DNA of 64,000 bases, from NCBI RefSeq assembly GCF_036785885.1, contig NC_092312.1, positions 13,596,001 through 13,660,000 on the forward strand. The letters are read 5' to 3'. Each line of letters starts with the position of its first letter. Within the stretch, counting starts at the first letter, position 1. Position numbers and translations under genes: made by a program. The notes below the pieces were generated by a model, which saw nothing but the letters and a program-made list of their open reading frames with translations, searched no databases and was not told where the DNA came from. The stretch comes from Coffea arabica (Eukaryota; Streptophyta; Magnoliopsida; Gentianales; Rubiaceae). Shown here in pieces: positions 11,977 to 22,730 of this stretch.

Positions 11977-13383
11977 GTGTATATGGCTTTCCTTGCTGTA
12001 TATCTCTTTTATCTGTTAGCCTTTGGTTCTTCTTCATCAAATGCTGCTGCACAAATCAATCAAGTTGGAGTATGCTATGGCCAACTGGGGAACAACCTCC
12101 CAGCTCCATCACAATCTGTTCAACTCCTCCAGAAACTCAATGCCACACAGGTCAAACTCTATGACGCAAATCCAAAGATTCTCAATGCCCTCATTGGTAG
12201 CAAGCTCTATATCACAGTCATGGTCCCAAATGAGCTCATCATCAACATTTCATCCAACCAAACTCTAGCAAACCAATGGGTCCAAAACAATGTGATCCCT
12301 TACTATCCTCGGGCCATGATTCGTTACATCCTAGTAGGCAACGAGGTTTTGAGTTACTACTTCAAACCATTATGGTTTTATCTCGTTCCAGCCGTAAAGA
12401 GAATCCATCAATCTGTGAAGACTTTCGGTCTCTCCAACGTTAAAGTTGGAACCCCACTAGCAATTGACATGTTGGAATCTTCTGTGCTTTTACCTTCCAA
12501 TGGCACGTTTCGGTCTGACATTGCAGGCAAGGTTGTGAAACCATTGTTGCAGTTCTTGAATCAGACCAACTCATTCTTCTTCGTTGACTTGTACCCTTAC
12601 TTTGAGTGGGTGTCAAAGCCCAACACCATTAGCCTTGGCTACGCATTGTTAGCGGCCCAAAACAAAACGTTCAAAGATCCAGTCTCGGGGCTGGTCTATA
12701 ATAACTTGTTGGACCAAATGCTCGATTCGGTAGTGTTTGCCATGAAGAAACTCGGGTACCCGAGTATTCCCTTGTTCATTGCGGAAACAGGTTGGCCCAA
12801 TGGTGGCGATATTGATCAAATCGGAGCCAACATTTACAATGCAGCTACATACAACCGGAATGTGGTGAAAAAATTCACGGCCATGCCTTCGGCAGGAACA
12901 CCGGCCAGGCGGGGTGTGAACATTTCGGTCAATATCTTCGCTTTATACAACGAAAATCAAAAGCCTGGTGCAGGCACAGAGCGACATTTTGGGCTATTGT
13001 ACCCGAATGGAACGAGTGTGTACGACATAGATTTGTCGGGCCACACGCCAGATTCAACCTACAGTCCATTACCGCAGCCGACAAACAACAAGCCTTACAA
13101 GGGGAAACTTTGGTGTGTGGTAGCTAAAGGAGCAAGTTGGAACCAATTGGGGAGGGCGTCGAATTTTGCTTGTGGACAGGATAATCGTACCTGTGAAGCG
13201 ATTCGGCCTGGTGGAAAGTGTTACAAGCCCAATTGGCTGGTCCTGCATGCAAGCTATGCCTTTAGTGCTTATTGGGCTCAATTTCGGTCGAGCGGTGCAA
13301 CTTGTTTCTTTAATGGGCTTGCCGTCCAAACCACGAAAGATCCAAGCTATTTATCCTGCCAGTTTCCCAGTGTTAATCTTTGA
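11977..13383 (+). CDS. Glucan endo-1,3-beta-glucosidase (GH17 + X8/CBM43)
   Basis: A 468-residue secreted enzyme predicted to hydrolyse internal beta-1,3 bonds of callose-type glucan in the cell wall. Residues 1-25 form a hydrophobic signal peptide. The GH17 barrel spans about 29-353, opening with VGVCYGQLGNNLP. The two catalytic glutamates are visible: E123 in VGNE (acid/base) and E270 in ETGWP (nucleophile). NENQKPG and FGLLYPNG close the barrel. A short linker leads to an X8/CBM43 domain (378-463) starting at W379 with six cysteines (C380, C399, C406, C415, C443, C461), as expected for glucan binding. At least seven N-glycosylation sequons (for example N55, N90, N94) are present. No GPI-anchor signal follows the X8 domain. 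ATG at 11977 is followed by another in-frame ATG at 11983; either gives a signal peptide. The frame is uninterrupted, although many family members have an intron near the signal peptide (family knowledge). A broken paralogue lies 4.4 kb upstream. Confidence 0.95.
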   Translation: MYMAFLAVYLFYLLAFGSSSSNAAAQINQVGVCYGQLGNNLPAPSQSVQLLQKLNATQVKLYDANPKILNALIGSKLYITVMVPNELIINISSNQTLANQWVQNNVIPYYPRAMIRYILVGNEVLSYYFKPLWFYLVPAVKRIHQSVKTFGLSNVKVGTPLAIDMLESSVLLPSNGTFRSDIAGKVVKPLLQFLNQTNSFFFVDLYPYFEWVSKPNTISLGYALLAAQNKTFKDPVSGLVYNNLLDQMLDSVVFAMKKLGYPSIPLFIAETGWPNGGDIDQIGANIYNAATYNRNVVKKFTAMPSAGTPARRGVNISVNIFALYNENQKPGAGTERHFGLLYPNGTSVYDIDLSGHTPDSTYSPLPQPTNNKPYKGKLWCVVAKGASWNQLGRASNFACGQDNRTCEAIRPGGKCYKPNWLVLHASYAFSAYWAQFRSSGATCFFNGLAVQTTKDPSYLSCQFPSVNL

Positions 13384-15600
13384 AATTGTCTTTTCTTTTT
13401 TTTTTTTAAAGGACGTTATTCTTTGATCAATCAAATTTGCTGATTGATTATATTAAAATTAAGCGTCTCGATTGGGAAGTTTAGTACAACACTTATCTTC
13501 TGTTTGTTTTGTCAATCTCATATGTGTAATCTCAATCTCTCCAAACCTTTATCTTGGAAGCATTATGAATATTTTAATTCTATAAAAATACCTCCTCTTT
13601 GGACAAAATCTTCTTTGTTGTAAAATGGAAAAGATTACAGACATTATCTTCCAACCAGTACTTTGATGGAACCATTGCTAGTGTATTGTCTTGTTACTAA
13701 CCTTTTAGCTATTTTCACTTGTGAATCTTTAAAATTTTAAGCAAGCTTTAAGCGTGTCTATAACTTTCAAAATTATAGTGTATATGATATTACCATAGTC
13801 CAAAATTTTATTGGCCGCTCGTTTTGAAGTATTAGGAAAATGTTTTATGCCTTACCATATGACAACCTTTACTTGGATTAAGCAATGCATGTAATAGAAG
13901 AAAATATTGTTGAATGGGGATTTGGAGTATTTTTACAAAATTGGGAAGGAAAGATAGGAGAGACGAAGAGGCAAGGAGAGTGGATCTAGGGGGACCAATG
14001 GAGGTGCTTAAAGTATCTTGAGTTTTATTGTAATTATGCAACTTTAAATGATTCTATTATAGTACCATTAAAAATTTGAAACTGGTGCTTCAAGCATTCT
14101 CTCCACCTCCTCAAGTCAACATTGTTAACGGCTCCAACATCCCATCATTTTGACATTTTACTTCGACAAAATTATGGCTTTACTTGGATTAGGAATTTTT
14201 CTCACAAACTATTTTTGTTTTTGAAATTTACAATAACAAACTTTAAAAAAAATTAAAAATACACAATTTTAAATACAACATACAAAAATATTAAAAAAAA
14301 TAACAAATCTTGCTTCCTCCACTTTCATTGCTACTGCCACTCTGCCTCTCTCCTCTCCTCCCTCTTCCTCCCGTCCCTCTCCCTCCCTTCCCCTCATCCA
14401 CAACCCCTCTTACCTCTCTTTCCCCTTGACTTGGTTGTGGTCTAGCCTATCTTGCGCCGATCGCGGTCCGCTACCAGACCGGATTTGGTCCTACACACAC
14501 ATTATCACATTTTTTTTTATAAATTTTTAAATTTTTTTAGTAGTGTAAATGTGAGGATTCAAATCCGATATCTTTCACTTATACTCTCCTCCTCCAAGTC
14601 ACCCAACCTATCTCTCCCCCGTACATATTATCACATTATCAGATCATAAATGACCGACAATCCGGATATGATATCAATGGGATAATGACACGGTCATATA
14701 ATTAAAATGTCATGGTGATGTCTAGAAATTAATCATAAAGGGTATCTTAATTTGTAAGGTTTGAACATTTTGCCAAAGCGCACCAATAAAATATACAATA
14801 AGAAAGTTTTTGTAGTCATCTGGTTCAAAAGTGCAAGTCATCTTTGGTTGAGTCATTCTTCTTATCATGTGATGACATGAATGGTTTTCCGCAAACCATC
14901 TCTACCACTACTACAGCTACAAGATAAATAAATATGTAAGTAGACTTCTTCTTCATTTCATTCTTCTTGATGCAGGCAGACAATTTGTACAAGTGGTGCA
15001 TCCAATTCTACTCCTCGCTTTTGCCAGCTATACGATAGAAGTAAGATTTTAATCTATGGGCTCATTCCCAGCTTCGTGATAATAATAATGATGTGCATGT
15101 GTTATTCAGAATCTATCTATCGAGTTATATTGTGCTAATGTTGACAATCTTGTGCTTCTGAGCTCTGACTAAGTAATTCAGTCGACCTCTGACATTTACT
15201 GAGCTTATCACATATTCCGGATTCAAGGGTTGGAATTAACAGGAACCCTAAGTAATTCAGTCGACCTCTGAAATTTTATTGTTAGGTTTTTCAGCAGAAC
15301 AAATTCTAATATTTATGTAGATTGAAATTAGATTCATAGCCTCATTTATGCTTTCATGTTTTCTTACTACCACATACAGTTTTCTTTTATTGGATTCGCA
15401 AGTATGATAAAATAAGTCTCAATTGTCAAAGATATATGATGATGATTCATTCGAAATTGACAGCATCATCATTAAGATGGTCTTAACTCTTCGCCGTTCA
15501 AAAAATACCACCAGAAGCCACGGAAAGAGACATCCACGGTTCCGTACAAGCCACCGCTTTATAGTCTTTCAGATTATGTAGCAACTCCTACTGTAAATAG
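13384..15600. other. Intergenic region with pyrimidine-rich tract
   Basis: No gene recognised. 14328-14430 is an almost pure C/T tract (ctctcctctcctccctc type) preceded by AT-rich sequence containing repeated tacaaaaata words. A similar AT-rich plus pyrimidine arrangement occurs at 27600-27790, suggesting a shared repeat. A SINE-like copy lies at 14530-14622. A short direct repeat 'aagtaattcagtcgacctctga' type occurs near 15171 and 15250. The last 100 bases are the leader of the EP1-like pseudogene. Confidence 0.5.
14530..14622 (-). mobile_element. SINE-like retroposon copy
   Basis: On the minus strand it reads gtacgggggaga, taggttgggtgacttgg, aggagagtataagtgaaag, then a B-box-like gatttgaatcctcac, then tttacactacta and A-rich sequence. 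The same order is found at 46080 (minus) and 21274 (plus). No clean target duplication was located. Confidence 0.5.
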
Positions 15601-15707
15601 ACTCCCATACTGCTTTTTAGTTTCCATTCTCAGTGGCCATTGGCTTCCAAAGAAAACACCACTTTTTTTCAGTGCTGTCATTTGATGAGATATTTCTAGC
15701 CACCTTA

Positions 15708-17927
15708 ATGATGCTGTCTTATTCAACAAAAGCTATTGCATTTTCTATTGCTCTGTTCACTTTTCTCATCACATCCCAATCCGTTGTTCCTCCCTCAAGA
15801 ACGTTCAAGTACATAAACCAAGGTTCAGTTGGTGATTATATAGTGGAGTACGAAGCTAACTATCGGCCACCTTTCCTTTTCAGCTTTGTTTCTACAATGC
15901 CACCCCAAGTGCATTTATCCTCGGGCTCCGCATGGGCCACCCACGGTCTGAGTCCATCATGCGATGGGTTTGGGATGCCAACCGTGGAAGGCCAGTCCGT
16001 GAAAATGCAACACTAACCTTTGGTAGTGATGGAAACTTGGTCTTGGCCGATGTTGATGGCAAGGTGGCTTGGCGAACCGGTTTGGCCAACAAGGTGTGGT
16101 AGGGCTTAGCCTCCGTCCTAATGGTAACTTGGCGTTGTATGATGACAAGGGCCAGTTCATATGGCAAAGTTTTGATCGCCCAACTGATACAATTTTGGTG
16201 GGTCAAACAATAAGGGCCACAGGCCCGTCTACGCTCATTAGCCGACTGTCCCCGACAGAGCCTGTCAACGGGCCCTACTGCTTCGTGATGGAAAAACGAT
16301 ATTGGGCTATGTATTATCAGAGCACGAATTCACCATAGCCGCTTCTTTACTACGAATCAGATGAGTTTGGCAATCGTAGAGGGGCTTTGGCGAATCTTGA
16401 ATTCTATTGTGAGCCGGGGAATGATGAGAATCATGCTTTCGAGCTTGGTTTCAAGTTTAACACGACCAATTCTCCGAGCTTTGGGACGTATATTTTGTCT
16501 AGGCCCAAATACAATAGCACCTACACCATGCTTCGAGTTGACATCAACGGTGATCTAAGGATGTACACCTACGATGAACACATTGACTATAGCGCGTGGG
16601 AGGTCACGTTCGTGCTCTTTGATAGAGATGAAGGTAGAGAGAGCGAATGCAAGCTACCGAGGAGGTGTGGATCAATAGGCGTACGTGAAGACGACCAGTG
16701 TGTCGCGTGCCCGAAGCCCCAGGGCCTGTTGGGCTGGAGCAAGAGTTGTGCACCACCAATGCTACCACCATGCGAGGGAGAGTCCAATGTGGGCTATTAC
16801 AAAATTGATGGGGTGGAAAACTTTACCAGTGCTCACAATGAAGGAAATGGGCCCCTAAGGCTCTCTCAGTGCAAGGATCGGTGCTCTAAAGATTGCAAGG
16901 ATGTGGTAGGACTGTCAGTGGGGTTGGACCACCTCGAACTCGACTCGTTCAACCTGACAGAAAGCCCGATGAACCCGATCATTTAGTAAGCCGGTAGGTT
17001 GAGTCTAAAAAGTTAGGCCCGAATTAAATATGAGCCGAGTTTAGACCTTATTAGGCTCAAACCCGATATAGGCCCTGCTTTTTAATTACCTATATATATA
17101 ATATTTATATTTTGATATTATGTATAATTATATATCCAAATATATTATTACTAAATACTAAATATATATATAAATTACAAAACACAAAAATACATCTAAA
17201 GATTCTTTCATTAGCTTTCTTGAGAGCCAATATTAGTAATGCATAACTAAATTTCTAATTTTTCTTATTGGTTGAGTAAATTTTTGTATTGGTATAATAT
17301 TGGTTGATTCTTTTTTGGTCTATAAACACAAAAATCATCAAGTATATTTGGATTTAAATCACAAGATTATAAAAAAAAGTTTCAACTTTTAAAGATGTAT
17401 TGGTTTATGATCGCATGTTTTATTACTATTTTTCATGCATTTTGAACAGATTAAATATAAATATTGTTGAAAAAATTTTTGATTTATATACTTTTTAAGA
17501 ACTATTATTTGTTCATGTTTAGTTTTAATATTATAGTCTTGTAAATATTAAATTAGTTTTACAACTTAATAGTTATAGTAATTATATTAAGAAAATTAAG
17601 GAGTAATAAGTGAACTTGGGCTAAGTCCGATTAAAACTCACAACCCGAATATTATATAAATTGAGTATGAATTTCACATTTATGAACCCGAAACTCATAA
17701 CCCAAAACTCGAAAATATTTCAAATTCAATGAATTGAGTTTAAACTCATCAAAACCCGACTCATTAGGTCCGATTGACAGGCCTAGTGTGTGGGCTTCTT
17801 TAACCGGGTGGAGTCGTCTAAATGCTTGTTGGTGCCTGAACTGGGTACTTTGGTCAAGGTCTCGAATTCCTCTCATGTCGGGTACATCAAGATCTCCAAA
17901 GTAGATCTAGTTCTTTGTCCAATGTAA
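15708..17927 (+). pseudogene. EP1-like bulb-lectin glycoprotein, broken, with hAT insertion
   Basis: Encodes a relic of an EP1-like secreted glycoprotein (carrot EP1 family; cell-wall B-lectin proteins of uncertain role). A signal peptide follows ATG 15708. Lectin-type motifs are recognisable across frames: NATLTFGSDGNLVLADVDG, GNLALYDDKGQFIWQSFDRP and TDTILVGQ. The central part contains ARPKYNST-like and WEVTFVLFDRD motifs, then a cysteine-rich segment (CGSIGV, CVACPKPQGLLGWSKSC) and the start of a PAN/apple-like region ending CSKDCK. Lesions: a frameshift near 15868-15872, a one-base loss near 16092 (AAC AAG then TGTG), an in-frame TAG at 16336-16338, and an 879-base transposon (16907-17785) splitting the last region. 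The true C-terminus (CVGFFNR to VGYIKIS) resumes at about 17786 and stops at TAA 17925-17927. The frame 16387-16986 alone would end in transposon sequence. A second dead copy lies near 22 kb. Confidence 0.9.
16907..17785. mobile_element. Non-autonomous hAT-like transposon
   Basis: An 879-base AT-rich insertion in the EP1-like pseudogene. The left end is taggactgtcag and the right end, reverse-complemented, is taggcctgtcaa. Both ends are followed inwards by gg-tt/ccga-rich subterminal words (cccgat, cccgac, aacccga), typical of plant hAT elements. Flanking octamers ggatgtgg (16899-16906) and gtgtgtgg (17786-17793) match at 6 of 8. The paralogue at 23645-23660 preserves the uninterrupted site (gattgcaagtgtgcggg), which confirms the insertion boundaries. 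No transposase frame. Confidence 0.8.
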
Positions 17928-18430
17928 CATCATCTTTCACAAAATAATTGAAAAGATTTAAGGTATTTTATAGAAAATTTTTTATATTTTTTATAAATAT
18001 ATTTTTTATTTTACATATATCAAATCACAACAATAAATTATTTAACAAAAATTTCTCAAAATAACAATCCAAACGAGCAAACAGTCAAGTTCAAATCCTA
18101 GCCACAACCTAATGTCAAGTCTCCATAATAATGTAGTTTAACCCTTTTTTACCACGTAGCACTATGCATTGAATACGATACACACAGATTGCAAAACTAA
18201 AAAATGGGGAAAACAAAGATCCGATCCGATCCCAATGGGACGCCTTCCTACGTACAATTCATAACTCTTATTATTCGCTGGTAGACATTGAAGCTGAAGC
18301 TGGTGGCTATCGTCGTCGTACGTAGTAACCGGCAAAATCTAGTATCGTTGGGTACTAGATTCACGTCACCCTAAAACATAGTTAAACAAATTAGGGAAAA
18401 AATATACACTCAAACCAAAGTAGAGCATCT
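17928..18430. other. Intergenic; truncated MITE end
   Basis: 17935-18075 is AT-rich and ends in acaatccaaacg, matching the right end of the MITE at 2901-3040; no matching left end was found. The rest shows no gene-like frame. Confidence 0.4.
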
Positions 18431-18432
18431 GA

Positions 18433-18482
18433 TTACAGGCACAGCATTTTTTTTTTTTTTTGGAAGGAGTTACGGGCACAGC
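18433..18482 (-). repeat. Micro-insertion with poly-T between direct repeats
   Basis: ttacaggcacagc (18433-18445) and ttacgggcacagc (18470-18482) flank a 24-base filler that is a T run followed by ggaaggag. On the minus strand this is a short CTCCTTCC tail plus poly-A, so it has the orientation of a minus-strand retroposition. Confidence 0.5.
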
Positions 18483-18639
18483 TTAGTAACACCACCGACA
18501 CTACTAATTACAAAGTGCAACAGTATAGTACAGCAAATATAGCAGCTGAGATAAGCGAAAATTGAATTCACGTTATAAACACAAACATCCGGGTGGCTTT
18601 AATTATATTAGGCTTCCGAAAATATTGAAGTTCACTTCA

Positions 18640-18893
18640 GTACCTGTTTGATAACCCAATTCAGTACTTAAATTTAATGGATTCAAATCTTAACATGTTC
18701 AAATACATTTGATAACCAAAATTTAATCACGTGACACTGAATTTTCTAAACAAAATTTGTTTTAAAAAATAAGTGATAAACTATTGACTTGTCATTTAAT
18801 ATAATATATACTTAAAATGTATTATTTTAATACTTAACAATTCATTAATTTAATAGATTCAGATTTTAGATTAAAATTTGTCGAATGCAACTA
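18640..18893 (+). mobile_element. MITE family M4, copy 1
   Basis: Shares its whole length with 22731-23009 (inverted), 40897-41170 and 62262-62545. Landmarks: tttgataa near the start; ttcagtacttaaatttaat(g/c)gattca; a central aaaataagtgataa and tatcatttaata pair; and aatttaatagattcagattt near the end. The termini are degenerate. No coding capacity. Confidence 0.65.
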
Positions 18894-19916
18894 AGACATA
18901 CATTGTATTTCTTCTCTTCTCCACTGGAATTTATCTGAACAAAGTTCCTTTTTTTTTTTTTTTTTTTGTAATTCATTCCACCCCTCCTTACACTCTTTTC
19001 ACCCAAGTATCGACCCATAATTGGAACCCTATATTTAAGAGTAGAAAAAACTTTAAGAGTGTTCTCGGGACCTCTGAGGAGACAAAGTCCCTTGACAAGA
19101 AGGAATTTAGGAATTGGAATGTCACCGACATTGTCCCGTCACTTAGTGAAAGGTTATATGCTAGCCACCACTGCTTTGCAAGTTTATAGTTATTCTAACT
19201 CTTTATTCTTCTATTAAAATAACGAAGTTCTTTTGGTCACTAGGTTTTGCAAATTTATCATTATTTAATCTCCTTATCCTTTATTATTTTAGGTATTTTT
19301 TTCCCCTTATTTTAGTCATTTCCACGAAATTTTAAAATCTCACGCGATACAAGTAAACATAAAATAACGATCAAAATCTCCCTTCAGCACCCGTAAACTC
19401 TAGCAAAAAGTGCCTAAAAAGCAATGTTGAACATAGTTAAAATATAGGGATAAGGAATAGAATAGCAATAGACCACCTCTAAGAAAATAAGAGACAAAAG
19501 AGTTGTGTCCTCTGAAATATTCTTATTCATCTTCAATCAATTTCAGTTTGTTTTTTGTCCCTTCTTTAAAAGGGGTACATCTTATTAGGTGCAGAGTGAT
19601 TTTTGGCTCATATTTGGAGACTAATTTGTGGTTGCGGCGGGGGAAGATCAAATTGGTTTTCATACATAGACAACCTTCCCACCAATACGAGTATACAAGT
19701 GCTTTTGTTCTTGCCAATTGTTGGGAAGGGGATAATAAGAAAATGAAGAGACGATGAAAACTATTTGATCTTGTGTAGCATAAACGGAATTCGAAGTCAA
19801 GTGAATAATTAGTGGGACTTCCATGCATGCTACGGTACTTAGTACAAGTTACAGAGAAATAACTTGGTAGTGGTACGGATGGGTGAGTGGGTGGATAGTA
19901 GTAGTATGGGAGTACT
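18894..19916. other. Intergenic and 3' flank of the nsLTP gene
   Basis: Mostly AT-rich, with a 19-base T run at 18951. Minus-strand sequence below 19917 is the 3' flank of the nsLTP gene. I saw no second cysteine-motif exon there. No other gene recognised. Confidence 0.45.
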
Positions 19917-20279
19917 TTACCGGGAGCAGTCAATGGTGGGGATGATCCTGTAAGGAACGTTGGCTCCGCACTTCTTAGGGAGAGACTGAGCGTTGGGCAA
20001 TTTGATACCACGATAGCCTGGATAAGCACCCTTAAGGCAGGAGCAAACACTCCGGCGGTCGGCGACGGTCCTGGCCGCTGCCACCAGGCCCTTAACACCA
20101 GCGCAGCAAGGACCCGGCACAGAGCCACCATTCTTGAGGTAACGGGTACAAGGTGTCAGGAAACGAATAACTTGACCGCAAGCGATTACGGCCTCTGCAC
20201 GGGGTGCAAGTTCGCCAGCCACCACCGTCAGCATTATAACCGCACCAACAACTTTGGAATTGAGACCTCCGAGAAGCAT
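19917..20279 (-). CDS. Type I non-specific lipid transfer protein
   Basis: A 120-residue secreted lipid carrier. Residues 1-30 form a signal peptide ending APRAEA, leaving a 90-residue basic mature protein, the usual LTP1 size. The eight-cysteine motif is complete: C34-X9-C44-X13-C58C59-X19-C79-X1-C81-X22-C104-X13-C118, exactly the type I spacing. Both consensus pentapeptides are present: TVADR (71-75) and PYRII (109-113). Such proteins carry fatty acids and other hydrophobics to the apoplast, in cuticle formation or defence; the specific role here cannot be read. The start at 20279 is the first ATG of the frame; a TATA box lies about 170 bases upstream. The end is odd in one way: the last codon and stop read CGGTAAAG, a good splice donor. 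Many LTP1 genes have an intron just before the stop (family knowledge), so the true C-terminus may differ by a few residues. It sits between two dead EP1-like genes. Confidence 0.95.
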   Translation of the reverse strand: MLLGGLNSKVVGAVIMLTVVAGELAPRAEAVIACGQVIRFLTPCTRYLKNGGSVPGPCCAGVKGLVAAARTVADRRSVCSCLKGAYPGYRGIKLPNAQSLPKKCGANVPYRIIPTIDCSR

Positions 20280-20451
20280 TGTTGAGCAATTTATCGCCGT
20301 TAACTAATTTTAAGCGGAGCAGTCCACCTTAATGATCAATCAGTACCATGAACAAAGGAAATGACGGTGGAGGGAGGGACTTTTTAGGCAAATAGATGAT
20401 TGATAGGTGGTGCTGCACCTGCATCCGAGGTGGTTGTGTTGTTAGTTACTA

Positions 20452-20458
20452 ATTTATA
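20452..20458 (-). promoter_or_regulatory. TATA box of the nsLTP gene
   Basis: Minus-strand actataaatt centred about 175 bases upstream of the start codon, a plausible core promoter giving a leader of roughly 140 bases. Position and sequence are the only evidence. Confidence 0.55.
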
Positions 20459-20529
20459 GTGCAGCAAAATTACGAGGAAAATTCTAATGCAAATACTTGA
20501 ACAGAGAGCAGAGTGATTGAGTGACTGAG

Positions 20530-21120
20530 AGCAGATGTGAGCCCGCTTGAATATCTAATGTCGGGTGTCCGTCAATCAATGAATTAGTCGGCTGGTAGTT
20601 GGGTAAAGATTCGTATTTCGTACGTATATTTCAAAAAAATGTTGGTATTTTATATATTTCAAGAAATACTCTAGAAAATATTTACATTTTTAAATTAACC
20701 GCATAAATTATGTAATAGAATTTCGACAAATTGTATTTCAATTTTTGAAAACAATTTATAAGTTGTGAACAAGGATAACGATTTATCTTCTTGGTTATAT
20801 ACAAAACAACGGCGACATGTAATATAATGTAATTCTGTAAAAAGTAATAAGATGATAAAATTTGTAATAAATTTAATGTCTCACGCTCAAGGATATGAGT
20901 TAAATTAGTATAAATATAGCCTAATCTTTAAAAGATACATTAATATATCTTCCAAATACATTCGTATGTGAGCACATACGAATTTATATACATAATTTTG
21001 TCGAATATGTAATTTTTCCCTGAATTTTTAGTCATACACTAAAAAAACATCATATAATATGCATACATATAATATTTTGTATTGTACTCATCCAGTATTT
21101 TACTAATTGTGTTTACCACT
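20530..21120. other. nsLTP upstream region and AT-rich spacer
   Basis: 20530-20640 could hold distal nsLTP promoter sequence. The rest is AT-rich without a gene or clear repeat. Confidence 0.4.
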
Positions 21121-21123
21121 AAC

Positions 21124-21398
21124 AAAGTAGTACTGATGACTTTTTATTTTTTTTACCTCCCACCTCTTTCCACCTCTTTCTCATTCATAACTATTAGGTT
21201 CAAAATTCAAATTTTGAATTTGATAATGGAGAAACTCTAAATTATTTCTAGTAGCCACTAAAGTAGTACTAATGGGGAGGAGGGAAGGAAGAAGAGAGAT
21301 GAGTCGGATGGTATCAGAGAAGAGAATGTAAATAAAAAGTTTCGAATTTCATACCTCCTGCTTATACTCAAAAAAAAAAAAAAAAAGGTAGTACTAAT
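21124..21398. mobile_element. Two retroposon-like insertions sharing one target word
   Basis: The 14-base word aaagtagtact(a/g)at occurs three times: 21124-21137, 21260-21273 and, with one change, 21385-21398. The first interval (21138-21259) begins with a T-rich run and then cctccc, the orientation of a minus-strand SINE. The second (21274-21384) is a plus-strand member of the local SINE-like family: ggggaggaggga, a gatgagtcggatggtatc block, a B-box-like gtttcgaatttcatacc, cttatactc and a 17-base A run. Two insertions at the same target word, in opposite orientations, are the simplest reading. Confidence 0.55.
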
Positions 21399-21609
21399 AG
21401 CAAATACTCAAATTAGTTGCCACTTTCATTTCTGGTACTCTGTTACGTACGTTCCAGCACTTGCTTTCATTTCTTAATCCTCTACTTTTGGGTCATCAAA
21501 AGATCATTGAAAACATGGAGGATTTAACATCCTATGAATTGAAAAGAGCAAGTCCTTTTTATTCCTTTTTTTAATAAAGAATAAAAAATAAAGGCCACCA
21601 ACGAACCCG

Positions 21610-21647
21610 AAAAAAAAAATATATATATATACACACACACACACACA
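21610..21647. repeat. Compound (AT)n(AC)n microsatellite
   Basis: A run of A, then AT repeats, then AC repeats ending acacacag. Likely length-polymorphic. Confidence 0.9.
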
Positions 21648-22158
21648 GAAGACATCATCCAGCAGCAGCAGCGGCCACTGAACCACTCCCCCTTCGGCAC
21701 CTTTGCTTCATCAACCATAGGAGCCAACTGCGGTTGGTTCTTTCTCTTTTTTTTGTTTTGTTTTGGTTTTGTTGACTCGATGATATCTATTCTTATTCTA
21801 CTCTGAGAATAGGTGGATTTGAAGGGATAAATGGAGAATTTGGAGGTAACTAAACCGTCACTAAATTAGACGAGTGTCTCTACACTTGCTGGTGATTTTT
21901 TTTTTTCAAAAAGTTTTGGCAAAAAATATAAATTAAAAAATTTGATCTCTTTACCTATATTCAAAAAAAAAAATTAAACCTCTTCTTGTCGGCCAACTAC
22001 TCGATAGTTTGTTTAGCCAGCCGTGGTTCTCGCTTGGACCTCTAGTCTTTTACATGTGGCATTAGCCATTGGGCTAACAAATTCGTACCAATTTATGCTG
22101 TTGTCATTTCATATAGCTAGCACTGTCTCTTTTTGTGAAACAACGTCTCTTTCAACCA

Positions 22159-22349
22159 AAGCTATGGTGGTGCGGTTTCAGTGGCCCTTGACCTTCCACA
22201 AAAATGTGTTATAACATGTGATGGTTTTCGATGATCATTATCGATAGAATTTTTATTTATATCGAATCCCCTCTCCATCTTCTTAAATTAGATTAGATTA
22301 AATTATAGAAATTCTATCGTTGCGAATAAAAAAAAACTGAAGCTATGGC
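22159..22349 (+). mobile_element. Retroposon-like insertion with 9-bp target repeat
   Basis: aagctatgg occurs at 22159-22167 and 22341-22349, and the paralogue has a single equivalent (aagctattg near 15732). The filler ends in gcgaataaaaaaaaactg, an A tail, and contains a perfect 11-base inverted repeat (cgatagaattt at 22242-22252, aaattctatcg at 22309-22319). A SINE-like origin is likely but the family is not recognised. Confidence 0.5.
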
Positions 22350-22730
22350 GCTTTTTATTGCGTTTTTCACTTTACTCATCGCATCCCAATCCGCTGTTCC
22401 TCCCTCAAAAACATTCTAGTATAAAACCAAGGTTCATTCGGTGAGTATATGGTGAGTATTAAAGCCAATTATCGACTGCTAAACATTGCGACCTTTCCTA
22501 TTATCCTGTGCTTTTGCAATGCCACTCCCAATGCATTCATTCTCGGGCTCTGTACGGACCACCGACGGTCCGAGTCCATCTTGCGATGGGTTTGGTATGC
22601 TAACCTGGAAATCCAGTCTGAGAAAACCCCAAGACCTACCTTTGGCAGTGATGGAAACTTGATCTTAGCGGATGTTGATGGCAAGGTGGCTTGGCAAACT
22701 GGCACAGCCGACAAGAGCGTGATAGGACTA

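Noticed and set aside
16387..16986. Treating the 199-codon frame as a complete small gene
   Set aside because: It starts mid-domain, follows an in-frame stop of the same gene, and its last 28 codons are transposon sequence.
19523..20131. 202-codon minus-strand frame overlapping the nsLTP gene
   Set aside because: A shifted frame of the nsLTP coding sequence; the eight-cysteine frame at 19917-20279 is clearly the real one.
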